A stretch of 64,000 nucleotides of DNA. Origin: Thermoguttaceae bacterium. GTDB lineage: Bacteria > Planctomycetota > Planctomycetia > Pirellulales > Thermoguttaceae. Below are positions 35,914 to 45,850 of the stretch, piece after piece. Position 1 is the first letter of the stretch, and each line of letters begins with the position of its first letter. Both the position numbers and the translations under genes were made by a program. The DNA lies in assembly GCA_017447865.1 (NCBI GenBank), contig JAFSMO010000074.1:62001-126000 (forward strand), given 5' to 3'. The notes below the pieces were generated by a model. It did not search any database. It saw nothing but the letters and a program-made list of their open reading frames with translations, and was not told the origin of the DNA.

Positions 35914-38900
35914 TCATTCCATGTTATTCGTCAGCTCGGTGAAGTTCGGAACCTCGAGCTTGGTGATGTTCTGGAAGAGGAACGGATCCAGACGTTTCGC
36001 TTCTTCAAACGCAATTTTGGCTGCGTTGGGATTGGAACGATTCAGGTAAAGTTTCGCAAGGTGGAACTGATACATGCCAGAGTTGCCACCGGCGACGACC
36101 GTTTTGAGGTCCGTCATTGCCTGATCCGATTTCGTTCGTTCTTTCGAGTGCATATAAACCACGGCACGGGAGTCGCGCAGGTTCGGATCATTCGGGAATT
36201 TTTCAACGGCTTCGTCGATCAAAGCCATGGCACGGGCCACGTCTTTGCCAGTCAGGGCGAGCAGATACGCCAGCGCGTTTTCGATGCTGGCGGTCTGTGC
36301 CGTCGTAAACGGTTCTTCAAGCAGTGCGTTGTAAATTGCGATCGCTTCGTCGTATTTTCCCTGAAGTTCCAGAATCTGGGCTTTGAACATTTGAACTTCC
36401 AACGCTTCCGGATCATCACGGAAGAGGACTTTCACGTACTCATTGATCTGTTTGAACTCATCCTTGGTCACGGTCGCTTTAGCGTGACGGCAGGCGGAGT
36501 AAATCAGATTCAACTGTTCCTTCGGATCGAATTTATCTTCGTTGGCCTGAAGGTAAGCGAAAGCCTTCGTGAATCCCTGCTGGCGGGAAATGTAAAGGAG
36601 GAACTGGGGAATGTATTCCGGTTTGGCGTTCGTCAACTGCGTCCATAAAGACTTGGCAGCCTCAAGCTGGTCAGCTTTTTCAAGCGCAATCGCGGACTTG
36701 TGGAGGAATTTTACGTTTTGATCATTGACCTGTTTCGGAAGGTGGGATTTAAGCCATTCCTGAATGTCCCTCGGGTTTTTCCGCGTCAGGAGGTCCAAAC
36801 GCAGACGGTAATACAAAGACTGCGGATGGTTGGCTCCCAAGACCGATTCCAGACGGTCCACGTAACTCGAAATCGTGTCGGCAGAAGTATTCTGCGCGAA
36901 CAGCATGTCGATGAATTCCGTCAGGTACTCCACGTTATTTTCATTGGAAGAGACCAAATCGTTCATGACGCTCTGGCACTTTTCCTTCATGGAAATCGTC
37001 GTCGGGTTGAAACTTTGCACAAAGTACAGCTTGGCCAAGGTGAAAAGCTCACGGCTGGAAAGCGTTGAAATCGTGTCGAAAATTTCAATCGCGCGCTGAT
37101 TATCTTCCGGATTATGACGGGCCGCCAGAAGAATCGCTTTCACTTTCATGTCTTCAAGCGAATCCGGCTGACGGGAAAGATTTTCCTCAATGAGCTGAAG
37201 CCCCTGGGTCTGGAGATCGTAACTGTTCATTCCACTGTAAACCTGCGCCAACGAGCGGCGGGTCCAGGCGAGCTGCTGATTTTTCGTGTCCACATTCAAC
37301 CGATTGTCGGACATGATCTGCGTGCTCATCTTTTTCAGGAAAGGAATCGCCAGTTCCGGGTGCGTCGTGCACATATAAAACTGACTGATGGAGAACAAAA
37401 CCTCCAGATTGTTCGGCTCAAGGGTGACTGCCTGCTGGAACGTGTGTTCCGCTTCTTTTGCGTCTCCGAACAGCTGGTAGGCTTTCGCGAGACAGAGAGG
37501 AAGTTTCGCCTCCGGAACAGCCGCGCGGATTTTACCGATGAATTCTTCCTGGTTCACATCCATATTCTGGATTTTCAGAACCTGCAGGAGGGAAAGCCAG
37601 CCGTTCGGATTTTCAGGAGCGATCTCCGTCACGTGCTGGAATGCGTCTTCCGCCTTGCGGTAGTCTTTCGCACGCAGGGCGATGTGGCCGATCCACAAAT
37701 AGTCTTTCGGGTTGGTCGGGTCGATGATTTCAGAACCGCGGCGCACCGCTTCGTCACCTTCACCCGAGTTGGCGAGCGCTTCGACGCTCATCATGGCCGC
37801 ATCCACCGCGAGGTTGGCTTCGCGTTTGCGCTGAATGAGCGCTTTAACGTCGCCGTCACGGTTCTTCAGGTAGAGCAGACGGATCAGGAGGTTCAACTGC
37901 TGAGTGGTGAGCGTGCCGATCTGGTCCACGCGGTTCAAATACGTAATCGCGGCATCATAGTCTTTTTCCAGAATAGCTATTTCCGCCTGGGCGCGAGGGA
38001 TGTAAACCCACGTCGGACGAAGCTGCCCAGCGATGTTGAGCTGCTCTTTCGCGAGGGTGAGTTTCTCGGGATTGTCCGGCTTTTTGCTGTATTCCCAAAC
38101 GTTTTTGGTCGCCAGGCAGTAGCGGTATTCCGGCGAAGAAGGCCCGAGCTCTTTATTCAGACGCTGCATTTGAGCGGTCATTTTCTGTTCATTATCGCTT
38201 TTGCGCGCCAGGTCGAAAAGCTGGATTTTAATGCCGACGTTTTCAGGCTCGAACTGAATGATCGTCGTGTACAGACGGTCCGCTTCGGTCAGATTTTCAA
38301 ACTGGAGCCACGCCATCGCGAGCTGCTTCAGAAGAGTGATCTTCATGGATTCCGAAAGCGTGTAGGCGATCTTTTCAATGTCGCGCAGCTGTTTTTCAAT
38401 TTCCTCCTGGGCCTCTTTATCCGAGGATTTCATCTGGGAAAGAATGCGGACTTTTGTGACGAGAAGCCCCGTCGCGTCCTTTTTGGCTGCGTATTCTGTA
38501 TCAAGGATGGAAAGAGCTTCCTGGAAGTTCTTTTCCTGCGCTTCCAAAAGAGCGAGGTAGGAAACAAATGCCGGGGTGTTCGGGTGCTCCACGGATGCAC
38601 GGCGAAGAAGATCTTTGGCCTCCTGGATGTTGCCCTGTTTCACCATCATGCGGACACTCAACAAAATCCCTTCGGGGTTGTTCGTATCCACATTATACGC
38701 TTGCATTTCACGATTGAGCGCGTCCCAGTTCTGTTCTTCAGCCGGCTTGGTGGCCTCTTTTTGCTGAAGGAGCGCGAAGTAAAGGGTCCGCAGTTCGTGG
38801 AATTCCATGAACTCGTTCGTGCCGATTTTGTCGCGCAGCTCGGTAAGGAGGTCTTCCATCTGCTGAATGCGGCCAACGGAATGAAGTGCCTGAATGTACG

Positions 38901-40239
38901 CGATATAAAATGGAACGACCTGCTCTTCACTGGCGTTCATGATCGCTTTCTGGAACGCTTCAAACTGTTTGTCTACCTGGCCGAGTCTTCCGTAGCACAA
39001 AGCGCGCTGACGGTCAATGTACGCCAGCATTTCCGGCTGCTGATCCATATAGGCCCGGGCCAGCTCCAGTTTTTTCACGGCAGAAGCCCATTTTTCCTGA
39101 CGAATATCAATCATCGCCTCGAAGAAACCGAGGTATTCTTTCGGAGCGTTCGGAAGAACCTGCTGAAGATTTTTGATTTCTTTCTGCGCGTCCTCCATTT
39201 TGTCAAGCACGATCAAACGCTGGAAGAGCTGCAGGTGTTTCGTGACGTTCATCGGGTCATCGTTCACGTCCCGCTGAAGAAGGTCCAGCGCGTTTTCCGG
39301 TTTGCCTTCCGCATCGGAAAGCTCAACGCTAAAGTCGATGAGGTACTGATCCCGCGTTTTATCAGGAGCGTCCATGGCAATTTTGCGCGCTTTATCGAGA
39401 TATTCGTGCGCCTGGTCATACTGCTTCCTGTAAATACACATTTTGATGCCGGCGATGAGTGCGTCCACGTTATTCGGGTCGAGACGGATCGCATTCACGG
39501 CCGATTCTTCTGCCAGAGCGATCTGCTCCATTTCAGGATGGAGGTAAAGGAAAATGGCCCGCTGGGCGTATGCCTGAGCGGTTTCCGTTTCGGCCACCAT
39601 AGAGTTCAACTGCTGCAGGGAAAGGTCGTATTGGTTGGCTTCCTGATAGTAACGGGCGTAAGCGATCCAGCCAGGGATGAAATCTTTGTGGAAAGAAACC
39701 AGCTTGGAAAGAACATCCAGCGCTTTCGCGTCTTTGGACCGGGTATAACAATCAGCGGCATGGAGGAGAAAATCCGGATTGTCAGGAAATTCATTGGAAA
39801 GTTCGACGTATGTCTGAGCCGCTTTGGAGGTACGACCGAGCAATTCCTGGCAGCGCGCGAGAGCTTCTTTAATTTTCGCACGGTCTTCCCCAAGTTCCGA
39901 TGCGTCCATTTGAAGCGCACGTTCCGCCCAGCTCTGGCAGACTTCCACGTCATTGTGGCTTTTGTTTGGCTGATCCAAAATTGAAATATACGACAGCACA
40001 AGTTTCCGCATCGCGTTCACACGGTCTTCGTCGTTGCTCAGTTTATCGACCACGTGACCAAGATTACTTCTTGCTTCTGCCATGTCCCCTCTTTCAAAAG
40101 CGTCGAGGCCCATTTGGTAGGCATCTTCGACCTGGCGGCTGCTCTGAAAGCGCAGCATAAGGAACGCGCCAAATCCCAGAACCACCAGAATAGAAGTAAG
40201 AATGAAGACGAATTTAATATTCAGCCGTTTACCAGCCAT
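35914..40239 (-). CDS. Large membrane-anchored TPR-repeat protein, 1441 aa
   Basis: The N-terminus has one transmembrane helix (FVFILTSILVVLGFGAFLML, about 10-29), after which the chain is almost entirely tetratricopeptide-like helical hairpins, for example DAFERGDMAEARSNLGHVV near 48, ELSNEFPDNPDFLLHAADCY and AVTLEPNNLEVLFSISQFY. This predicts a periplasm-facing protein-interaction scaffold. No enzyme motif is seen. Its start has GGAG and a promoter at 40261-40288. Similar giant TPR proteins are frequent in planctomycetes, and partners cannot be read here. Confidence 0.85.
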   Translation of the reverse strand: MAGKRLNIKFVFILTSILVVLGFGAFLMLRFQSSRQVEDAYQMGLDAFERGDMAEARSNLGHVVDKLSNDEDRVNAMRKLVLSYISILDQPNKSHNDVEVCQSWAERALQMDASELGEDRAKIKEALARCQELLGRTSKAAQTYVELSNEFPDNPDFLLHAADCYTRSKDAKALDVLSKLVSFHKDFIPGWIAYARYYQEANQYDLSLQQLNSMVAETETAQAYAQRAIFLYLHPEMEQIALAEESAVNAIRLDPNNVDALIAGIKMCIYRKQYDQAHEYLDKARKIAMDAPDKTRDQYLIDFSVELSDAEGKPENALDLLQRDVNDDPMNVTKHLQLFQRLIVLDKMEDAQKEIKNLQQVLPNAPKEYLGFFEAMIDIRQEKWASAVKKLELARAYMDQQPEMLAYIDRQRALCYGRLGQVDKQFEAFQKAIMNASEEQVVPFYIAYIQALHSVGRIQQMEDLLTELRDKIGTNEFMEFHELRTLYFALLQQKEATKPAEEQNWDALNREMQAYNVDTNNPEGILLSVRMMVKQGNIQEAKDLLRRASVEHPNTPAFVSYLALLEAQEKNFQEALSILDTEYAAKKDATGLLVTKVRILSQMKSSDKEAQEEIEKQLRDIEKIAYTLSESMKITLLKQLAMAWLQFENLTEADRLYTTIIQFEPENVGIKIQLFDLARKSDNEQKMTAQMQRLNKELGPSSPEYRYCLATKNVWEYSKKPDNPEKLTLAKEQLNIAGQLRPTWVYIPRAQAEIAILEKDYDAAITYLNRVDQIGTLTTQQLNLLIRLLYLKNRDGDVKALIQRKREANLAVDAAMMSVEALANSGEGDEAVRRGSEIIDPTNPKDYLWIGHIALRAKDYRKAEDAFQHVTEIAPENPNGWLSLLQVLKIQNMDVNQEEFIGKIRAAVPEAKLPLCLAKAYQLFGDAKEAEHTFQQAVTLEPNNLEVLFSISQFYMCTTHPELAIPFLKKMSTQIMSDNRLNVDTKNQQLAWTRRSLAQVYSGMNSYDLQTQGLQLIEENLSRQPDSLEDMKVKAILLAARHNPEDNQRAIEIFDTISTLSSRELFTLAKLYFVQSFNPTTISMKEKCQSVMNDLVSSNENNVEYLTEFIDMLFAQNTSADTISSYVDRLESVLGANHPQSLYYRLRLDLLTRKNPRDIQEWLKSHLPKQVNDQNVKFLHKSAIALEKADQLEAAKSLWTQLTNAKPEYIPQFLLYISRQQGFTKAFAYLQANEDKFDPKEQLNLIYSACRHAKATVTKDEFKQINEYVKVLFRDDPEALEVQMFKAQILELQGKYDEAIAIYNALLEEPFTTAQTASIENALAYLLALTGKDVARAMALIDEAVEKFPNDPNLRDSRAVVYMHSKERTKSDQAMTDLKTVVAGGNSGMYQFHLAKLYLNRSNPNAAKIAFEEAKRLDPFLFQNITKLEVPNFTELTNNME

Positions 40240-40260
40240 AGTTTTTTTCTCCGTACGAAT

Positions 40261-40288
40261 ATATTATTACTCTACGTTTTTTTGTAAA
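40261..40288 (-). promoter_or_regulatory. Promoter of the TPR gene
   Basis: On the minus strand TTTACA (40288-40283) and TAATAT (40266-40261) with a 16-bp spacer, about 22 bp before the start codon. Confidence 0.55.
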
Positions 40289-40710
40289 ACTCTGTACCTT
40301 ATCCAAATTATCGGTTTTTTTCCCAGTGGCTCAAACAAATTTAACAAAAAAATGCTTTTTTCGCGAACAACCGGTTTAATCAGTAAAAATAGGAAAGGTT
40401 GAATTATTAGCATCAAAAAGTTGGGCAAATTGGGAGGAATGTAGGCCGTAAAAACCACGAGGTTGGGGAACTTTTCTGCTAAAACCCGGCATTTTCCCCC
40501 TTTCCATCAGGAAAAGGCCCCTTTGACCGAAATATTTTACGCGATTTGCGCAACAGGAACACTTTATGGCTAATTCCTGAAAAAACAATTCGCCCATTTT
40601 TCTGTTATACCCTATTAACTACTTATGTAAATTAGGGGTAGGAGGTTTTTTGAAAAGTTTTCCCAAAATTTTCCAAAAAATTCCTTTCACGAAAACCTTT
40701 TACCGGGGGA
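40289..40710. other. AT-rich divergent gap between the TPR gene and metG
   Basis: About 420 bp, with no open frame that carries a ribosome site and no clear RNA fold. Only the two outward promoters at its edges are supported. Confidence 0.5.
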
Positions 40711-40738
40711 TTGATTTTCTTTTAAAAAGACGTATAAT
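40711..40738 (+). promoter_or_regulatory. Promoter of metG
   Basis: TTGATT (40711-40716) and TATAAT (40733-40738) with a 16-bp spacer, about 53 bp before the start codon. Confidence 0.75.
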
Positions 40739-40790
40739 TAATGAACTTTGAAATTCAATTTGTCTCCAACTCACTCAAAAGGAACTCCTC

Positions 40791-42839
40791 ATGAGAAAAA
40801 TCCTCGTAACCAGCGCTCTTCCTTACGCCAACGGACCGATCCACATCGGGCACCTCGTTGAGTACATCCAGACCGACATTTGGGTCCGTGCCCAAAATCT
40901 CCGCGGGAACCGGTGCGTTTACATGTGCGCCGACGACACGCACGGCACTGCCATCATGATCCGTGCGAAAAAAGAGGGGATCACGCCCGAGCAGCTCATC
41001 GGGCGCGTTCACGAGCAGCACCTCGCCTCCTTCACCGGCTTCGGGATCCACTTCGACAATTACGGGAGCACGAACTGCCAGGAAGCCTACGAGACCTGCA
41101 AAGAGATCTGGGCCGCGCTCCGCAGCGCCGGCCTGGTCCACTCGAAGAAGATCCAGCAGCTTTTCGACACGCAGGAGGGGACGTTCCTCGCTGACCGCTT
41201 CGTGAAGGGCACGTGCCCGAAATGCGGCGCGGAGGAGCAGTACGGCGACTCGTGCGACAAATGCGGCTCGACCTACTCCCCATCCGACCTGATCAACCCG
41301 ATCAGCGCCCTTTCGGGAACTACCCCGGAACTGCGCGAGGCGGAGCACCTGATGGTCGAAATCGAGAAACTGCACCCGTTCCTGACCGAGTGGACGCAGA
41401 ACGGGAACCACCTGCAGCCGGAGATCGCGAACTACCTTGCCGGGTTCTTCCTCAACGACGCGCTGAACGACTGGGACATTTCGCGCCCCGCCCCCTACTT
41501 CGGGTTTGAAATTTCCGACGCGCCGGGGAATTACTGGTACGTGTGGTTTGACGCGCCGATCGGCTACGTCGGCTCGACCCGGGAATGGTGCACGGCGCAC
41601 GGCGAGAACTGGGAAGACTGGTGGAAAAACCCCGAAACCGAGATCCACCACTTCATCGGGAAGGACATCACGTACTTCCACACGCTGTTCTGGCCCGCGA
41701 TGCTGAAAGTCGCCGGGTTCAACCTCCCCGAGAAGATCCACATTCACGGGATGCTCACGACGAACGGCGAGAAAATGTCGAAGTCCAAGGGGACGTTCAT
41801 CAAGGCCGACACGTACCTGAAATATTTGGACCCGGCCACGCTGCGGTACTATTTCGCCTCGAAGCTCACGCCGCGCGTGGACGACGTGGACCTGAACTTC
41901 ACGGACATTCGCGAGAAGGTGAACGCCGACCTGGTCGGGAAACTCGTGAACCTGGCGTCCCGGACGGCCAAATTCGTGAAGGACCTCGGAACCTCGGCGG
42001 TCTATCCCGAGGACGGCGGTCTGTTCGCTTACGCGGCTTCGCTGGCGGACGAGATCGGTCAGGCGTACGAGGACTGCGACTTCGCCAAGGTCACGCGTCT
42101 GGTGATGACGATCGGCGACCGCGCTAACAAATTCGTGGACGAAAAGGCGCCGTGGAAGCTCCGCAAGGATCCCGACCGTCAGCAGGAACTGCAAGACGTC
42201 TGCACGATCGCCCTGAACGTTTACCGTCAGATGGTGATTTATCTGGCGCCGATCCTTCCGAAACTCGCGGAGGATTCCGCCGCCCTGCTCAACGAAAACG
42301 CCGCGGACTGGACGTTCGAAAGCGTAAAAACGCCGCTCGCCGGTACGCAAGTCAATGAATTTACTCACTTAATGTCTCGTATGGAAGAGAAAGCGATTGA
42401 AGCCATGATCGAAGAAACCCGTGAAGAAAACAAACCGGAAGAAACCCCGGCCGACGCGCAGTCCCAGTGGGACGACAGTGCGCAGCCGCTTGAGGACGAG
42501 CCGCTCGAGGCCGTCTGCACGATCGACGATTTCTGCAAAGTCGATCTTCGTGTCGCGCGCATCGTGATGGCGGAGGAGGTTCCGGAAGCCCGTAAACTTC
42601 TGCACCTGACCCTTTCGCTGGGCGGCGGCGTGACGAAAAACGTCTTCGCGGGGATCAAATCGGCGTACAAACCGGAAGACCTGGTGGGTCGTTTGGTCGT
42701 TTGCGTGGCGAACCTCCAGCCGCGTCAGATGAAGTTTGGCCTTTCCGAAGCGATGATCTGCGCAGCGGGCCCCGGCGGAAAAGACATTTTCGTCCTTTCG
42801 CCCGACTCCGGCGCGGTTCCGGGACAGAGGATCCATTAA
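40791..42839 (+). CDS. metG: Methionyl-tRNA synthetase
   Basis: A 682-residue class I synthetase. Residues 18-21 are the literal HIGH motif and KMSKSKG is the second catalytic motif. The connective-peptide zinc knuckle is [18 protein letters not shown] linker rich in E/P (about 540-570) leads to a C-terminal Trbp111-type OB domain ([11 protein letters not shown] to the GPGGKDIF end) that binds tRNA, as in bacterial MetG dimers. A normal long-form length. Confidence 0.97.
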   Translation: MRKILVTSALPYANGPIHIGHLVEYIQTDIWVRAQNLRGNRCVYMCADDTHGTAIMIRAKKEGITPEQLIGRVHEQHLASFTGFGIHFDNYGSTNCQEAYETCKEIWAALRSAGLVHSKKIQQLFDTQEGTFLADRFVKGTCPKCGAEEQYGDSCDKCGSTYSPSDLINPISALSGTTPELREAEHLMVEIEKLHPFLTEWTQNGNHLQPEIANYLAGFFLNDALNDWDISRPAPYFGFEISDAPGNYWYVWFDAPIGYVGSTREWCTAHGENWEDWWKNPETEIHHFIGKDITYFHTLFWPAMLKVAGFNLPEKIHIHGMLTTNGEKMSKSKGTFIKADTYLKYLDPATLRYYFASKLTPRVDDVDLNFTDIREKVNADLVGKLVNLASRTAKFVKDLGTSAVYPEDGGLFAYAASLADEIGQAYEDCDFAKVTRLVMTIGDRANKFVDEKAPWKLRKDPDRQQELQDVCTIALNVYRQMVIYLAPILPKLAEDSAALLNENAADWTFESVKTPLAGTQVNEFTHLMSRMEEKAIEAMIEETREENKPEETPADAQSQWDDSAQPLEDEPLEAVCTIDDFCKVDLRVARIVMAEEVPEARKLLHLTLSLGGGVTKNVFAGIKSAYKPEDLVGRLVVCVANLQPRQMKFGLSEAMICAAGPGGKDIFVLSPDSGAVPGQRIH

Positions 42840-42860
42840 TTAATATTGATTTTTAGTAAA

Positions 42861-42990
42861 GGCCCCCCTGAAAGGGGGGCTGCCGAGCGAAGCGAGGCTG
42901 GGGGGTTCAGGCCCAAAGCTTGATTTTCCCCTGCATCGGAACCCCTCCGGCCCTTCGGGCCACCTCCCCTTTCAGGGGAGGCTTCTTCGT
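42861..42990 (-). repeat. Family I intergenic palindromic repeat, copy R2
   Basis: About 130 bp, same orientation as R1: B end first (CCCCCCTGAAAGGGGGG) and A end last. The internal stem GGCCC/GGGCC is intact. It fills the gap between metG and the convergent aminotransferase gene, and no separate terminator is visible, so the hairpins may end both transcripts. Confidence 0.85.
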
Positions 42991-43015
42991 AATCTGCCCC
43001 ATCTTTCCGGTTTTT

Positions 43016-44212
43016 TTACCGGTCGTTCAGGAACTCTTCGATCAGGTCGAACGCCTGTTTCAGCTCCTCCATGCTGTTCGCGAAGGAGAGACGGGCGTAA
43101 CCCGGTGCGCCGAACGCCGACCCCATGACCGTCGCGACGCCCTTCTTTTGGAGCAGCTCCAGGCACCAGTCCATATCGGTCTCGATCATCTTCCCGCCGT
43201 ATTCGCGGCCCAAATACCTGGAAATATTCACGAACGCATAAAACGCCCCGCGCATGTTCGGGCAGGAAAGCCCATCGATCGCATTGATGCGCTGGAGGAC
43301 GTAATCCCGGCGTTTGGAGAATTCCGCGCACATTTCCTTCACGCAGTCCTGCGAGCCTTCCAGCGCCGCGATGGCCGCGTACTGCGAGATGCTGCACGGG
43401 CAGGACGTTTCCTGGCTCTGAAGGCTCCCCATTTTCTTCGCGATGTCGGCCGGAGCGAACGACCAGCCGATTCGCCAGCCGGTCATGGCGTAGGTTTTGG
43501 AAACGCCGTTCACGATGATTGTCCGGTCCATCAGACCCGGGCGCACCGTCGGGAAGCTCACGAATTTGTTATCGCCGTAAACGAGATTTTCGTAGATCTC
43601 ATCAGCCAGAACCCAAAGATCCTTTTCGATCACCACGTCGGCCAGAGAGCCGAGTTCCTCGCCGGAGTACATGCTCCCGGTCGGGTTGGAGGGGCTGCAC
43701 AGAAGCAGGCATTTGGTCTTGGGCGTACACGCGGCCCGAAGCTGCTCTGGGGTGAGTTTGAAGTCGCTCGCTTCGGTCGTCTCGACGATGACCGGCACGC
43801 CGCCGGCGAGTTTCACGATCTCGGCGTAACTGACCCAGTACGGCGCGGGGATGATGACTTCCTCGCCCTCGTCGATCAGGACGGTGAACACGTTATGCAG
43901 GCAGTGCTTCGCGCCGTTGGAGACCGTAATATTGGCCGGTTTGTATTCCAGGCCATGGCGGTTTTTGTAGAATTTGCAGATCGCCTCTTTCAGTTCCGGA
44001 ACGCCGGACGCCACGGTGTAGCGAGTTTTTCCTTGCGCCATGGCTTTCGCGGCAGCGTCGCAAATATGCGCGGGAGTGTTGAAATCGGGTTCCCCCAGGC
44101 TCAGACTGATGACTTTGCGGCCCGAGGCTTTGAGCTCTTTGGCCTTGGCTGCCATGGCGAGGGTCGCGGACGGCTGAAGCGCGGCGATGCGGCGCGAAAG
44201 TTGGGTTTGCAT
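43016..44212 (-). CDS. Class I aminotransferase (aspartate aminotransferase-like)
   Basis: A 398-residue PLP-dependent enzyme of fold type I. SLSLGEPDFNTP, SNPTGSMYS (the Asn-Pro-Thr-Gly ligand loop), LADEIYENLVYG (Asp-x-x-Tyr) and NGVSKTYAMTGWRIGW with the Schiff-base lysine are present, followed by the RLSFANS arginine. This is the class I subgroup Ib pattern close to aspartate/prephenate aminotransferases. Substrate preference cannot be read with certainty. Confidence 0.88.
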   Translation of the reverse strand: MQTQLSRRIAALQPSATLAMAAKAKELKASGRKVISLSLGEPDFNTPAHICDAAAKAMAQGKTRYTVASGVPELKEAICKFYKNRHGLEYKPANITVSNGAKHCLHNVFTVLIDEGEEVIIPAPYWVSYAEIVKLAGGVPVIVETTEASDFKLTPEQLRAACTPKTKCLLLCSPSNPTGSMYSGEELGSLADVVIEKDLWVLADEIYENLVYGDNKFVSFPTVRPGLMDRTIIVNGVSKTYAMTGWRIGWSFAPADIAKKMGSLQSQETSCPCSISQYAAIAALEGSQDCVKEMCAEFSKRRDYVLQRINAIDGLSCPNMRGAFYAFVNISRYLGREYGGKMIETDMDWCLELLQKKGVATVMGSAFGAPGYARLSFANSMEELKQAFDLIEEFLNDR

Positions 44213-44465
44213 GATTGCTCCTGATATGCGAAAACCAATATTTATTATTTTAACCCCACATTATAATCCAATCCCATTAAAAGAAAAGAAGGGGTGGAGG
44301 AACTTTTGCAAAATTTAGAGAAAATCTTTGGCAAAATTTTAAATTTTTCGCAACTAATTAAAAAGATATTGCGTATTAAACCAGGAGAAAGTCTCTCTTG
44401 AGAGAATATTTTCCAGATTTTAACTATTTTTACATAAAAATTTGCTTTTTTGAGGGCCCCTCTCT

Positions 44466-44493
44466 TTGACAAAAATCAAATTTTGTGTAAAAT
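44466..44493 (+). promoter_or_regulatory. Promoter of the DUF1559 gene
   Basis: A perfect TTGACA (44466-44471) and TAAAAT (44488-44493) with a 16-bp spacer, about 88 bp before the ATG at 44582. The rest of the gap 44213-44465 is AT-rich and shows no gene. Confidence 0.75.
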
Positions 44494-44581
44494 ATAACCT
44501 AAAAGTAACCTTGCGGCCGGGCTTTGGGTGAGAAGAATTCTCCGGCGGCAGAGCAAAATCCCTTTTAATGGAGAAAATAAA

Positions 44582-45613
44582 ATGACACAGCGAAAAGGCT
44601 TTACCCTCGTGGAATTGCTCGTCGTAATCGCGATCATCGGTATGCTGGTGGGTTTGCTCCTGCCGGCCGTTCAGCAGGCTCGTGAAGCCGCCCGCCGTAT
44701 GCAGTGCGGAAACAACCTCAAGCAGCTCGGCCTGGCGTGCATGAACCACGAAAGCGCCAACATGAAGTTCCCCTCCGGCGGTTGGGGATCCACTTACTGC
44801 GGCGACCCGGACCGTGGTTTTGGAAAAGGTCAGTCAGGAAACTGGGCGTACTCTTTGCTTCCGTACCTGGAACAGAACGCGATCTTCCAGCTCGGTTCGA
44901 CGGGTGTGAATACTTCCATCACCAAGAAGTCTTCCGCGGAACGTATGAATACCGCGATCAATGCTTTCATTTGCCCGTCGCGCCGTACGGCCAAACTCTT
45001 TACGGTTGCCAATACCACCTACAACGACAGCAACTTCTCGGCCACCCAGGGTTGCAAGGGCGACTACGCTGCCTGCTACGGAACGACCACGATGGCTGCG
45101 ACGAATAACGCGGCTTCGTATCCCAACAAGGTCTCCATGATCAAGAACACCGCCTCGACTCTGCCGACGGGTATCATTTATGACGTCAGCGAAACGAAAA
45201 TGGGCGAAATTCGTGACGGAACGACCAACACTTACCTCATTGGCGAGAAATTCGTTTACTCCGACAAATATGAAGACGCGTACAATGGCGACCAGCTCGT
45301 GTTGTACTCGGGTGTTGTGAACAGCACCGCGAACTCAAACTTCCGTTCGGCTGGTGTGTACACTACGTTCACCATGAGCGGCAGCACCATTTCGGCGAGC
45401 GGAACGGCCTACGCGCCGATGCAGGATAAACCGAGCACTGGCACGACCACGACTGGCACGCCGTACTATGCGTTCGGTGGTCCGCACGCCGGTTCCTTCG
45501 CGATGGGAATGGCTGACGCTTCCGTTCAGCAGGTTTCCTACAGCGTCGACCCCGCGGTTCACGCCTGCCTGGCTAACCGCAAGGACGGCATGGCGGTTTC
45601 GAAACCGGAATGA
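44582..45613 (+). CDS. DUF1559 prepilin-like secreted protein
   Basis: A 343-residue protein with a type IV prepilin N-terminus: basic leader MTQRKG, then [22 protein letters not shown] with Glu at position 5 of the mature chain, and the following [12 protein letters not shown] of planctomycete DUF1559 proteins. The C-terminus ends in [19 protein letters not shown], the typical H-X9-DG-like closing box of the family. These proteins occur in large numbers in planctomycetes and are thought to be surface pseudopilins. The ATG at 44582 follows GGAG; an earlier frame start at 44528 lies in the leader. Confidence 0.92.
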   Translation: MTQRKGFTLVELLVVIAIIGMLVGLLLPAVQQAREAARRMQCGNNLKQLGLACMNHESANMKFPSGGWGSTYCGDPDRGFGKGQSGNWAYSLLPYLEQNAIFQLGSTGVNTSITKKSSAERMNTAINAFICPSRRTAKLFTVANTTYNDSNFSATQGCKGDYAACYGTTTMAATNNAASYPNKVSMIKNTASTLPTGIIYDVSETKMGEIRDGTTNTYLIGEKFVYSDKYEDAYNGDQLVLYSGVVNSTANSNFRSAGVYTTFTMSGSTISASGTAYAPMQDKPSTGTTTTGTPYYAFGGPHAGSFAMGMADASVQQVSYSVDPAVHACLANRKDGMAVSKPE

Positions 45614-45635
45614 TGAATTAGCCTCCTGAAAATTT

Positions 45636-45668
45636 AAGGGCCTTACACGATGTAAGGCCCTTTTTTTG
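45636..45668 (+). terminator. Terminator of the DUF1559 gene
   Basis: AAGGGCCTTACA pairs with TGTAAGGCCCTT across a short loop and a T7 run follows. Confidence 0.9.
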
Positions 45669-45682
45669 TGGCTGAATTTTGA

Positions 45683-45840
45683 GCCTCCCTGAAAGGGGCG
45701 GGGGACTAAATTTAAAGCCTCCCCTGAAAGGGGAGGGGGACCACCGCAGGTGGTGGAGGGGTTCAGGCACCAGGACCGATTTTCCCCGGTTTCAAAACCC
45801 CTCCGGCGCTTCGCGCCACCTCCCCTTTCAGGGGAGGCTT
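45683..45840. repeat. Family I intergenic repeat, variant copy R3
   Basis: The main body is 45717-45840, with a short extra A-end fragment at 45683-45705. Unlike other copies both ends are A-type (CCTCCCCTGAAAGGGGAGG). The left internal stem is ACCACC/GGTGGT and the right GGCGC/GCGCC, both different from the common GGCCC/GGGCC but still perfectly paired. It separates the DUF1559 gene from the convergent glycosidase-like gene. Confidence 0.8.
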
Positions 45841-45850
45841 GGCCTTCAGC

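Noticed and set aside
37114..39984. A 956-residue plus-strand open frame opposite the TPR gene
   Set aside because: It is rich in Arg/Phe/Val with no domain, while the minus strand encodes a clear TPR protein with promoter and ribosome site.
40755..42368. A 537-residue minus-strand open frame opposite metG
   Set aside because: metG has HIGH and KMSKS motifs and a promoter; the opposite frame has low-complexity Arg/Val/Asp composition.
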